A stretch of DNA of 64,000 bases, taken from assembly GCF_921293095.1 (NCBI RefSeq), contig NC_060253.1:95869073-95933072 (forward strand). The letters are read 5' to 3'. This document shows, piece by piece, positions 12,800 through 24,100 of the stretch. The notes beneath the pieces were generated by a model. That model saw only the letters and a list, made by a program, of their open reading frames with translations. It made no database searches and had not been told where the DNA came from. This stretch comes from Ischnura elegans. Taxonomy: Eukaryota; Arthropoda; Insecta; Odonata; Coenagrionidae. The translations under genes were made by a program, and so were the position numbers. Numbering within the stretch: the first letter of the stretch is position 1; the number at the start of each line of letters is the position of its first letter.

Positions 12800-13010
12800 C
12801 TACTTCACTATCATTTTCCCTTCCTGGTAACTCAGCCTTCCCTGCGAGCGATCCAACGCAGATGGTATCGACGAACATCTGAGGAAGTTTTCGCGAACAA
12901 CGTTGACTACCCATATAAAAACTTCCCGTGGACCGGAAATCGAACTATACAGACCTTCTGATTTCCGAGCCATCGCACAGACCAATATAAAATCCAAGTT
13001 ATTCCCGCAT
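12800..13010 (-). repeat. SINE-like copy
   Basis: On the minus strand a tRNA-like head (TGGCTCGGAAATC, then B-box-like AGTTCGATTTCC) occupies about 12930-12985. The body at 12830-12905 (CTTCCCTGCGAGCGATCC) is shared with 10165-10240. It is a decayed tRNA-derived SINE with approximate limits. Confidence 0.4.
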
Positions 13011-13355
13011 GATCCCTGAAGTACACGCAACACATTAAAAACAAAAGAAAAATCTTTGTTTTTCAAAATTCAATTGATTCTTTCCTCGAACTGATTTCCA
13101 CTTTTTCCCAGCGTGTTGACCATTGAAGATGTAGATTTCATTTCCCTTCGAGCTAGTTTTGAATGTCTCTCCGATATGGCGTTTTGAATTGGAATTGAAT
13201 TTGGTTCGAAACCCCTCTTCTTCAATTTTGGTTTAGAAGCGCATTCCAATAATTATTTCCAATTATTTGTATTTAAAATAAGTGGCCTTTCCTTCAAGTG
13301 ATCTCGAGTCGATGGTTTTGATGAGTGATAATAAGCAAGAAAGTATTTCTGGTGG

Positions 13356-13657
13356 CAGTGGCGCAGCGAGGGGGGGTTTTGGGGGTTAAAACCCCCCCTA
13401 CAGCTCAGAGAAATATTTAATTTTAATCCATTTTAGCTAATTAGATTGATATTACTAATAGAATAGTGTAAGGATTAGTAAAATATCCCTCAGAAAGCCG
13501 TAAAACTCATCATTTTGAACCGTTTATCTTAAAATTCCGCAATTTAATAATATCGCACCTACCGCTTATCCTGGAGGGTACTCCATACCACCACACACCC
13601 CGGTATAAGTTGCACCTAAACCCCCTACCCCAGCCTTAATTCGTAGCTGCGCCCCTG
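13356..13657. mobile_element. hAT-type MITE with a perfect 8-bp TSD
   Basis: The ends are CAGTGGCGCAGC (left) and CAGGGGCGCAGC (revcomp of the right). The octamer TCTGGTGG flanks both sides (13348-13355 and 13658-13665). A sister copy lies at 14606-14904, sharing the block around AAATATCCCTCAGAAAGCC. Confidence 0.8.
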
Positions 13658-13696
13658 TCTGGTGGGTCTGTTGGTTATGCTTGAAAGTCACCTTAA

Positions 13697-14253
13697 TAGG
13701 GTGGTTTCCTATTATTTTTTATTGCCTAAATCGAAAGCTTGTTACTCCTGCAGTACGTTGAAAAGTGAAGCGCCCGAAAACACGACGGCTAAGTATGAAT
13801 GCTGGGAAAAGTCCATGTGACGCCATTTTGGTTCCGAGGTGTGAGGCTATGAGCGCCGCTACGATTCAGGCTGCTAGCAGGTAGCACTTGGCTTAAATAA
13901 GGATTATTAATATCCTATCAAACGAAGGAAACTTTCCGGCCATTGGCAATTTTAATAGGTGATTATTAAGAGATGTTTCCCTGAGCTCTGCCTCATGCAT
14001 GCATTGGTAATCTCAGACGATGTAAAACTCCTATCTACTCATATAGTTACTAGGTCCCTGTGACGTCATGTGGAGTGGCATCGCATGGGCGCCAATCTGG
14101 CCTTTTTCAAATGCAGTTAAAATTGATTTTTGCTATTTATCTAAACTGGGATTTCTAAAATCAAATAATTTGTTTATTATGAATACACTAATTTGGTGGG
14201 TAACGAATCGCAATCAATGCCTTTCGTTTTCTTTGATGAAGGAAACTACCCTA
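13697..14253. mobile_element. TAGGGTGG-ended MITE (557 bp)
   Basis: The left end TAGGGTGGTTTCCTATTATT and the right end (revcomp TAGGGTAGTTTCCTTCATC) are inverted repeats. A second copy in the same orientation is at 40631-41292. The left arm also resembles that of the 2.5-kb element at 23601-26133 (TAGGG, T-run, ATTGC then GAAAG), so this is probably a non-autonomous relative. It contains a TGACGTCA palindrome at 14061-14068. Confidence 0.7.
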
Positions 14254-14605
14254 TTATCATGAAAAAATATATATTTTAAAATATGTATAGTAATATAACA
14301 TATGCCCTTGATTCAGGACAACAGGCGTTTTTTTTGTCCAAAGTTCAGACCACCAAAGGTCAAAGCTAGCCGGGAGGCAGGGCTGCAGGTTAATGGGCTC
14401 AAACCCTTACCCCTTAAAAAAATAAAATTGAATTTTTTTGTACCTACCCTTTCTTATTGCAAAATTGAATACATATTTTGATTCATTGCATCATCATCAG
14501 ATCTATTAGATACCAAGTTCCAGTGCAATGGAGAAGCAGAAATATATATCATACAAAAGGAGTAGTGGGCAAAAGAAAGATGGAAAGACAATGGGTAATA
14601 TTGGG

Positions 14606-14904
14606 CAGTGGCGCAGCGAGGGGTGTTTTAGGGGATAAAACCCCCCCTAGAGTTCAGAGAAATATTTAAGTTTGATCCATTTTACCTAATTGGATTAGGA
14701 TTACTTATAGAATAGTCTTAGGATAAATCAAATATCCCTCAGAAAGCCGTAAAACTTGCCATTTGAAGCATTAATTTTAAAAATTTTCTGAAGGAGAGCC
14801 CCCACAAATCCTGCGTACCCTGGCGGGTATGCAATACCCACACTCCCCGAAGTATCAGTTGCACCTAAAACCCCCCCTAGCCTCAATTCTTAGCTGTGCC
14901 CCTC
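14606..14904. mobile_element. hAT-type MITE, second copy
   Basis: It begins CAGTGGCGCAGCGAGG and shares most of its length with 13356-13657. The flanking octamers are ATATTGGG and GTATTGGG, one mismatch apart, consistent with an aged 8-bp target duplication. Confidence 0.75.
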
Positions 14905-15054
14905 GTATTGGGAAGTAAAGGGTAGGGAATAGATGAGGTCAATGAGGGAATTAATATATGATTTTCATGCTGGAAGAAAAGGGGCGGAGGAGGTTAAGCA
15001 GTCATACGGAAGTGGAAAGGATGGGTGACAGGCGATCAAATGCAGCAAAGTTAA

Positions 15055-15719
15055 CACATTGAGTGCCGGCTGATAAATTTAAAGCCCTACTGAAAAATCC
15101 AGCCATTTTTACTATATTCGTAAATTTTTTTAAAACATTAGCATCAAAAATATATTTATATCGATGTGCATTTCAATAAAAATGGACTTTGCTCTTCTTT
15201 ATGAATGAGTTGAATAACATTTACTGCTAATTTTAAAATTATAATTTAACAATGAAAACCTACTGTTTTTGAAAAATAAAAAAGTTGCAACATATGATGA
15301 ACTGCCATAACATGCATAATATTTTTTTTAATACGCTCAATTTGAGCTATTTAAAGCATGGAAATCATAAAAAAGCATTGTTCCAAGCAGACCATTAAAA
15401 ATCCTGGATGACAAAAAGGGTCAATGCACCCTCTACGAATGGTCCATTGGCCCAAAGAATTTTCACACCTAAGATGAGGATGGCGGTAGCTACGGAGGAC
15501 TTTTCGTCCTCAAGACATAATGTGAACTCTTTTTCCATCGAGCAGTTGATTTTTGAAAAAAACAGTACCAATAAGCAGTAAACTGGAAAAGTACCACGGG
15601 CGAAATATTACGGCTTCACGCATACAAAGCCAATTAAATGGAAAGACGTAATATCACGTCCATGGCAATCCTCAGAAGGATTAGCAGGACGTAATATTAC
15701 GTCCATGACACGCAAAGTG
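15055..15719. mobile_element. piggyBac-like MITE with TTAA duplication
   Basis: It is bounded by TTAA at 15051-15054 and 15720-15723. The TIRs are CACATTGAGTGCC on the left and CACTTTGCGTGTC (revcomp of the right). TTAA target duplications are typical of piggyBac. Near the right end there are two copies of a GACGTAATATYACGTCCATG motif (about 15644 and 15690). There is no transposase. The open frame that begins near 15705 runs outward across the right end and is not considered real. Confidence 0.6.
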
Positions 15720-16039
15720 TTAAACAGCTGGGTCTTATTATTCTTTCTTTCTATTATTTCCTATTTCTGCCCCCTTAAAAGTTTGGGGGAGGCAGTCTTA
15801 CCAGTTATACTTCAAATGGAGGCCACTAGAAACTTCATTCCGCCCAAACAAAACCCTCCCATTCCACTGAATAAGTTTTCTGGCGAAGGCCCAGTAAATT
15901 TGGCTTTAGAGTGTCTTCCAAACAATTTTAATGAAAACATAATTAAATAGATTTCAAGTAGAATACATTATGTATGTATTTAATAACAGGATATTTAGGA
16001 GAACAGTGACTATCAATGTGAAAAGAAAGGTATAAGTAT

Positions 16040-16255
16040 TTGGATGAGATGACCGACAGCTTAGGTCATTTGTGTCGTTGGACAGGGTAGAGAAGGAAGA
16101 ATGGAGAGAAATCCAGCGTCAGCATTAGCCTGCTCTAAACAAAAGGCACTAAGGGGACCACAGCGTAACATCCCATCAGATAGATGGTGTTCTGTACTTG
16201 AAGAGCCCACTACGAAGTGCTCAAGCAGGGATCATGTAGCTCCCTGAAAATATCA
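16040..16255 (-). repeat. SINE copy lacking a clear tRNA head
   Basis: On the minus strand it matches the body of the SINE at 56345-56650 (AGGGATCGGG-like block, GGGACGTTAAAC-like block, CTTGGTGCCTTT-like block, TGAGGTCATTTG). The tRNA-related head with the B box is not recognisable here. Confidence 0.6.
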
Positions 16256-18163
16256 ACTGTCAAGCTTCCTTGATTATCACTTTGGCTTTCTGGGTCACTG
16301 TGCAGCCCTTCACACTATCAGTATCCCCTTATAAGTAAGACAATTTCACTGAAGCCTAGTCTCCCATTACAGCGACTTGTAGGAGGAATAATTTCTGTGT
16401 ACATAAAAACAAAAGAGATGAAGAACAACTGTATTATTTTCCAAAGAGGTGCAGGTGATTCCATGGGAAGTTGAGGAATGTTCAGGGCAGGTGTTTCCAT
16501 TATGATTCAGTGCCACTGACTGTGAAATTCGTAAGATGATGCTCTACAACAGTCTGAGACATGGACCAAATGTGTTTATGCTGGAAAATATTAAATATAT
16601 TTGAATGCTCTACAATGAGAGGATTTTTCAAATATATATTTTCCAAGTCAGGATTTCATCGGATGTCAGGTTTAATACTAAACCTCAGCTTCCTGAGGCA
16701 GTACAGCCTGAGATGTCACTTGGTTTAACACCCTGAGTTCCCTCATTCCTGAGGAAGGGGGACACTGACTGAGACAATATCTTTCACTCTTGTTAACTTG
16801 ATTGGTTGCCATCAGTAATAAAATAAAACATAATTTTATGTTTCTTACTCCATTAGATTAGTCCATGAAAGATAATTGACGATGTAAATGGAGACGTAAC
16901 TTGTTAATGAAGAAATTAATTCTTGGGCCAGACAACTCGAAGACCTCAATAGATTCACATGTGTGGCAAGAATATTACACATGGAAGTGACTTTCCTCGC
17001 CCAAAGTAACCAAGACATAAAGTCTAATAACTTCAGGGTAAAATAATCTAGCTCATTGCATTGATTTTATCATCCTTAGCATCCAAGTCATATCTAGGAC
17101 CTTGAATTTTAATTCATGAATATCCTCTTACTAGGATTAACCTGTTTCTCATTCAATGCTTTCACTTCCATGAAAAAGAAGCATAGTATTTTCCTCATCA
17201 TAAAACTATAGCTCTCTTCCAGTCCATAGCTAGCTTCTCTTCAACTATAAATTCACTCCATTCACTATATAAACAATGATGTCCTACAATGTCTTTACAA
17301 TTGATTTATAAGCCTTTTACTCCCACGCAAATTTCACTAAAAGTATTTTTTTGCATGAACTGCTCAAACAGAATGGTCACAGATAAAATTTCTCATAGTG
17401 CATTTGAATGAAAGTGTGCCACCCACGACTTATTTGACCCATTTGGACTGAAGAAATGGTCATAAAATATTTCCCAACCTTTTTCTCTATCCTAATTGTG
17501 TTCCTTGTAAAAAAATGTTCTACTTGCAGGCTTACTAGAATATATATATATATACAGATTCACGACAGTGCATTATCACCAATCAATATCTGAGAACTAT
17601 AATTTGCAGCACAAACTATGTACATGCTTAAACCGAAATGAAACTATTAATTCTATTTAAAATACATATTATTCAAAGGACTTAATTCAGAAAGGAAGTA
17701 TAAATAAAATAGAGAGTTCCTTTTCATATTTATCATATAAACATTGAAAATATACCTTTTTCACAGACCAAATGACACAAATATTTGAAAATAAAACGCT
17801 TTCCATAAGTGAAATCCTGTTGATCAACATTACTTGTAAAATCCTTGTACAATATGTCTAACCTAACTGACGGAAGTTGAACCAATTCAAACTGCGAATA
17901 CAAAAATTATTAACAATATTTTGAAAGCTGTGGATTTTTAATATACAACAGGTTTATATAAAAAAACATTGAACTACTGGTGACTGTCTGCATCAGGTTG
18001 GCTGGATTGCCTATTATTTTTACCAAATTTCAAAATAAATAACATAGCAGATTCATAGTGTGTGTGCACTTATTCCACATTTGAAGAATTCAAGGGCATA
18101 CAGAGATATTGAATTGCTGTTCAGTAATAAAAATTAAAAATTTAAAAATATGATAAATCCACT
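16256..18163. other. Sequence downstream of DDX19, presumably 3' UTR and intergenic
   Basis: The first few hundred bases below 18164 are AT-rich and probably hold the DDX19 3' UTR (minus strand). I see no clear AATAAA there; an ATTAAA lies at about 17943-17938 on the minus strand. A (TA)n microsatellite is at 17540-17555. I see no other gene. Confidence 0.4.
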
Positions 18164-21100
18164 TCATTCTTGCTCTAATTTTTCTATTTCATCCACATCT
18201 GATGCATCCAATAGCTGAATCTTCTTCCCTGAAACAAAATAAATTCACATAGTAATTACCTCAATGATACATAAAAACAAACATTAATGAGTCAAGATAA
18301 TAATAAACCAAATCAGCACAAACTATATAAAATTTTGGCAGGGGAAGAAACTTAAAAACTATATTCCTTCTTCTATTTTATTAGGAATTCATTGTTTACA
18401 TTCCACTATTTCAAACAGCACCCACAAAACAAGAAAGTAATTTTAAGGACCATTTTCATAGCAAATATTAGCACCACTATCCTCTTAAACAAGTTTCATA
18501 CAAAATCATTACCAAAGTGTTGTTCGATCTGCCTCAGCAGGGCTAGGGAGCTATCACTATCAACAAGATTGATAGCGAGACCTGCTTTTCCAAAACGTCC
18601 GGTTCTACCTATACGATGGAGGTAGGTTTCACAATCAGCCTTCCGCGTTAGATGATCAATGGGCAGATCAAAATTAACAACAATAGTCACTTGCTCCACA
18701 TCAATACCTGAAAGATAAGACAATGACATAATAACCTCAACATTAAAAACTGATAAGACAATGATTCCCCAGAAAATGTAAATAATATAAAATTATGTCA
18801 AACATTTGTACTGTGCCAATAGGGTGTTTCCCTAATCAAAGAAAAATAAAACTATTACTTTTGACTTGTGCCCCATAGTGAATGTGATAATTTTGATCAA
18901 GTAACAGAAATACAGAAATCCTGATTGACTAATAAATCAAAGGTAAAGTTTAACCTTTTTAAAAAAAAAGCTGAAAATACTGGCCATTACGGCAGCATTA
19001 TGCTGGGTATGACTTCATAAGTGCATTTTGTAAGATATGCAGTTTTCATGAACAGAATTTATTGGAGCATTTTTTGAGCAATAATTTGTGAACAAGAGAA
19101 GCAAGAGCAAGAACACACTTGAGACTGATTTGTCCGAGTAAGGTCTGTGCTCTTGGCATTGACTTTCACAGCATTTAACATACCATTGTTTTAATTAATG
19201 ACCCATTTCATTTTTCATTGCTTTCATCGGCTGCACTTGGTATTTATGTCAGGAATATTACGCCAGTTTCTCCTCACTATCATTTTCGTGAACCTAATAT
19301 AAGGCTCTCACTCTAACTAAAATATAAAATTCTCTGTTTTTTCCAGGTTTTCTTGGTCTAAATGTCTTCAAAATTCATGGTCCATTGATGAGCCATTTAA
19401 GTCAGAAATATTGATCACGTAGCAATTACCGGCCGTACGTCAACAAAAAAATTAACTAATGCAGCAGACGCTGTGAATGCAAACACAGCAATGAAAGAGC
19501 TATCTCTTGTGACGTCACCTATCATTAGCAAAATTAGGGCCAGCAAAAGGTTGTGAGTGGGAAGATGGTGAGAGCAGGGTGGCAGGGAAGAGAAGTCTCT
19601 GATTTTTTGCCAGGGTCCATGGACACTTTGAATACCGGTCTTCCAATCACAGGTTTAAGGTCAATGCGTCGTCATGGCCCACGGACCAATAATTGCGCTT
19701 CGAATATAAGTGAACAGATAAATGCTTTGAGAGTATCCACGAGTAACTGACCTTGAAACATGAACGACACATCAATTTTTCTTTTGATCCATCATTCGTA
19801 GTTTTACAATCAGGTTCGAGAGATTTTTAAGGTTTTATGACGAAATGCACGGCTTTTTCCAGGTTTTTTCATGGTAGACAAAAGTCACGGCTTATTCAAG
19901 GTTGAGAGGGAGCCCTGTTATACCAAGCCACACTATTCTTAACCCAACAAAAAGGTTTTCTGAAAGCAGATGACTAGTTTTTTTGACTAGCTTTGGATTC
20001 TAATTTTGTGTAAAGAATTTCTAATTAAGCAAGAAAGTGGATTTCTTAGCCTTGGAAACCCCACAAGAAACCTCATCCCAATCGATGTGATATGAGCTTC
20101 GAAGACTGCTATACATTAAATTACAGTGGAAGCTCGGTATAGTGAGAACGGCATACTGTGATAATTGGATTATAGCGATTGATAATTTTTGTACCACCAA
20201 ACAGGCTATGTTTTGTATGGAAAATAAATCAGATGTAGTGAAGTAAAAAATTTCCTTCCATAGTATCTGCTCCGTATTACGATGGATATCTCTCAAGGGT
20301 GATGCACCACTGAGTATACATTAACTATTGTGTTTTGTATTATCTGTGAAATAAACTAAAAATATACTATAAGTGCTATCTCTACAACACCTAAAGGCAG
20401 TTATACCCAAACATTAGCAATATACGGCCTTGGGTACACTCTGCGCACAACCATGTCACATTCTTCTATTGTTAGGCCCAGTCAAAAGTGGGAGGGGAAT
20501 GGACTGACTGGGACGGATGATGAAAAAGATGAAAGAAGTAGAGAGAGTTAGGTCCACGCCTACCCTACGGCTGGCTTCATCGCTAATTGGCGATGTCTTA
20601 ATGGCAGGCACATTGCAGTGAAAGCTCCTCCATCTTTTCCCATAGTAGGGATGATTTTGAGAAAGTTGAAAGTGCAACACTGCCACCATTAGATTGGTAC
20701 CCTTTAATAGATTTTTTACTCATGGAAATCTAGAGCAGAACGTTCCTATGATATATCACTAAAACTGAAGAAGTCAATTAATACCAACAAAACATTGATT
20801 CTAAGCTCTAGGAATAAAAGGACCCAATATCTTTTACCTACAAGGAATTACTGCAGATAAAAAAATATAATGACAAAAATTTTCCAAAAAAAATCAGCAG
20901 GGGAACAATACACCCATGTCTCGTATGGCGCAATTTCGATATAGCGCAAATTCGTTCCTCGGGGAAACATTGCAATGCAGTGTAGCCTAATCAAAAATCT
21001 TAAACGCTTTCGTGATAAAACGTGAACTTACGCTAAGTACACACGAAATTTCTATCATTTTACGCATATAAATATTATTGCTTGCCTCAAATCTTCTTTT

Positions 21101-24100
21101 TTGTTTATATATTAATCGAAATCCATTGCTGTGCATTGGCCAAAAGTATTACTCGTCATTGGGTCCAGATAGCCGGCCTACCGAAGTTATTTATCTCGTC
21201 TCCTTAACAGAATGAGTTGATTTAGATCATTAATTAAGCGTGGGGCTAGTGAAATGAGTTTTTTTTAAGCAATACTGGTTGAGACGTAATTTTTGCCATC
21301 ATAGGTTATCGGGCGATTGACTTCAAGCCTTCAAGGTCATCGGTATCCACAGGGGAGAAATGGAGCGGTGGCCGAGTTGCGCATGAATAGCATCAACATA
21401 TAAGAGGGTCCACTATAGAGTCTCAAACACAATAGCTTCGTTCCCTCCCCGCAGTCGTAGGCCCTCTGCGTCTCAAGAATACAGTTCAGCAGTAGAAGGT
21501 GATTTCGATAGAGCCATGCAGAGTAAAAACCAAGATAAAATGGCAAAAAATAGGAATGCGGGTAGAAAAATCAAGAATTTATCAATAAAAACCATAAACC
21601 TAGAAGAGAAATTGATATAGGTCAATTGTTATGAAAATGGAGAACGTCAAAGCGATATTGCACGGAAGTTTAAACGCACAATGCCTTATTCTGAATAAAG
21701 ACTAAGTTAAAACGTCAGTGACCTCAGCCACACCAACTTCAACCAAGCGGTCTACACATACGGAAAGTTCATAGTGAATCAGTACAAAAAGACGAGAGAG
21801 GTAATCGCTCCGAGACATTTAGTGAAAGCTCCGGTTGGTTCCAGAATTTAACGGCAAGCAGGTATTTCCAGTGCGGCGATATCAGGTGAATCTGCAAGTG
21901 TTGATAGCGCAGTCACCACAACATTTTCTGATGAACTCCAAGCTGTGATTGAAAGTGGCTCCTTTCCCCTCAACTAGTTTTTAGAGTTGACGAGACGATA
22001 TTCTTCTGGAAAAGAATGCATTCTCGTTCATTCATTTTTAGGGAAGGAAAACCTGGGTTAGGTTTCAAGGCATTTAAAGACTGTTTCACGTAGCTGCTAA
22101 TGACTCGGAGGACTTCAAATTAAAATGATTTATCATTCATAAACTCCGCTAGATATGAAATAGCATTTAAAGTAGCATTTGCCTGTCATTTCGATGAGCG
22201 ACAAAAGGGCCTGGGTGACACAATAGTTGTTTTTAGACTGGTTTGAAAAATCGTCAACTGCCGGGAATGCATTATGAACCCCTGAGATAGCAGATGTTAG
22301 CCCACCCGCACGACAGGAGGGAATTCCAAAAGCACGTAAGAATTTTTTTTAACGTGAATAAAAGTCTTCAAATGCATGCATACTATCTTTAAAGATGTTT
22401 TAAACTATAAACATTTATATAAATAATGTTTTCTAAGGCTATTTATGGGAATACATATTTTTAGAGGAAATTCAATACCCAAGACCTATGCTACCAGGAA
22501 CGCAACCCTATCTTCCCAATGTTAAAACGCTCTCGTATAACGCAAATTCGTATAGCGCAAAGACCCCAAGGAACGCATCCCTTGCGCTATACGAGACATG
22601 GGTGTATTGAGTTTGGTTATGCAGGATGCATATCACATAAACACTCATACGACTCAGTAACACTCAGTGAAATCAATAACTGTTCAAAAATTTTTTTCTG
22701 AAAGAGGGAAAAGTGATGATATCATGAAAAATCGTGACTAATTCAAGCAGAAATTATCATGCTATGCAAAAAAAACTTTCTGTTTACAGCAAAGTTACCA
22801 TGAAGTGCAACATTGAGAGGGTTAAATCATACATTGAGAGGGTTAATTAGCAATAAAAATAATTATCCTCAATTAAAATTGGAGTAGAACGATTCCGTAA
22901 TCAAAGAAACATAGATTATATTTTGGTATTATTAAAATATTCACAATAATCACTCTGTAATTTTTCTAAAATTTTCTACTAATTTGTGTTTTCAAGCAAT
23001 AAATGTTGTGCATTAAATTTAAAATATGTAGCATTGTAATGACAAGTGTTCCAAAAATAAAACACTAAGCATCAGTTACCACAGTACATCATTGCACATT
23101 CATTTGATCCTTCATCTCATCAAGAAACACCATTGCCCACACATTCCCCAACCCTCTCATGCATGGTGTCCTTATATGAGGATGCCAAAGTTTTCTCGTT
23201 TTGACCAAATATAACTCGGTCAGTTTCCTGATCTACATCTTGAAAGTGATAATATGCATAAACAAAATTTAGTAACAAAAACCCAAAATGTTTCCATGAG
23301 TGTTAACTAATCAATTAAAGTCATAATAATACTGAAAAAGGTTGTGAAAAGTTTTACCTACCAATATGATCAATTCAAAATTACAGCATATTACATGACG
23401 AGGATCTGTTTCAAGCAGCATGTCCTCGCATGAGGACTTTAACATTTAGCCATTACAGGCAAAATTGTCTTTTTATAATTATATTACTTAAATTTTATGG
23501 TTAAACACATATTGAAACTCAATTTTAAAAATCGAAATCGCTCAAATTTAGTAAATAATACATGAGGGGGTTAAGATATGAACGACAATAGCATGAGCGG
23601 ATAGGGAAGTGCACTAATTTTTTTTTATTGCTGAATTTGAAAGTTTAGCCTAAAAAAGAAACATTAGTATAGTCACTTTTATTTTCTGCATCTGGGGTAT
23701 GCACTTTAAAACGTTTTGAAAGTCGGAAAATTTCATGTTGCGCTGAAACACAGTGCCTCCATCTTGATTGAGATGTGACGTCACAAGGCAGTAGTCACCA
23801 GTGGAGTATCGCTGTATTCCGTCGCCTTCTTTAGCGCGGCGAGAGTTTCCGGGAATCGGTGGAGTTTGCTTCCTAAAAATGTCGTCTAGTACCGAAAACA
23901 TGAATTCAAAATAGAATTATAAATGATTTTTTGTTCCAAATGTCATCTCGACGTCGAAACAAAAGCCTGGAGAAGATATTCATTCCCGTGCCTTAAGCAC
24001 AAGCTATACGGAATAAATGGCTCAAGGCTGCTCCTGACTCTTACCTATCGATGATATTCTGTTTTGAAGATCAATTGAAGGTATCGTAAGATCAAATTGA

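Noticed and set aside
15705-15950. 81-codon frame with a hydrophobic start resembling a signal peptide
   Set aside because: It begins inside the right end of the piggyBac-like MITE and has no further support.
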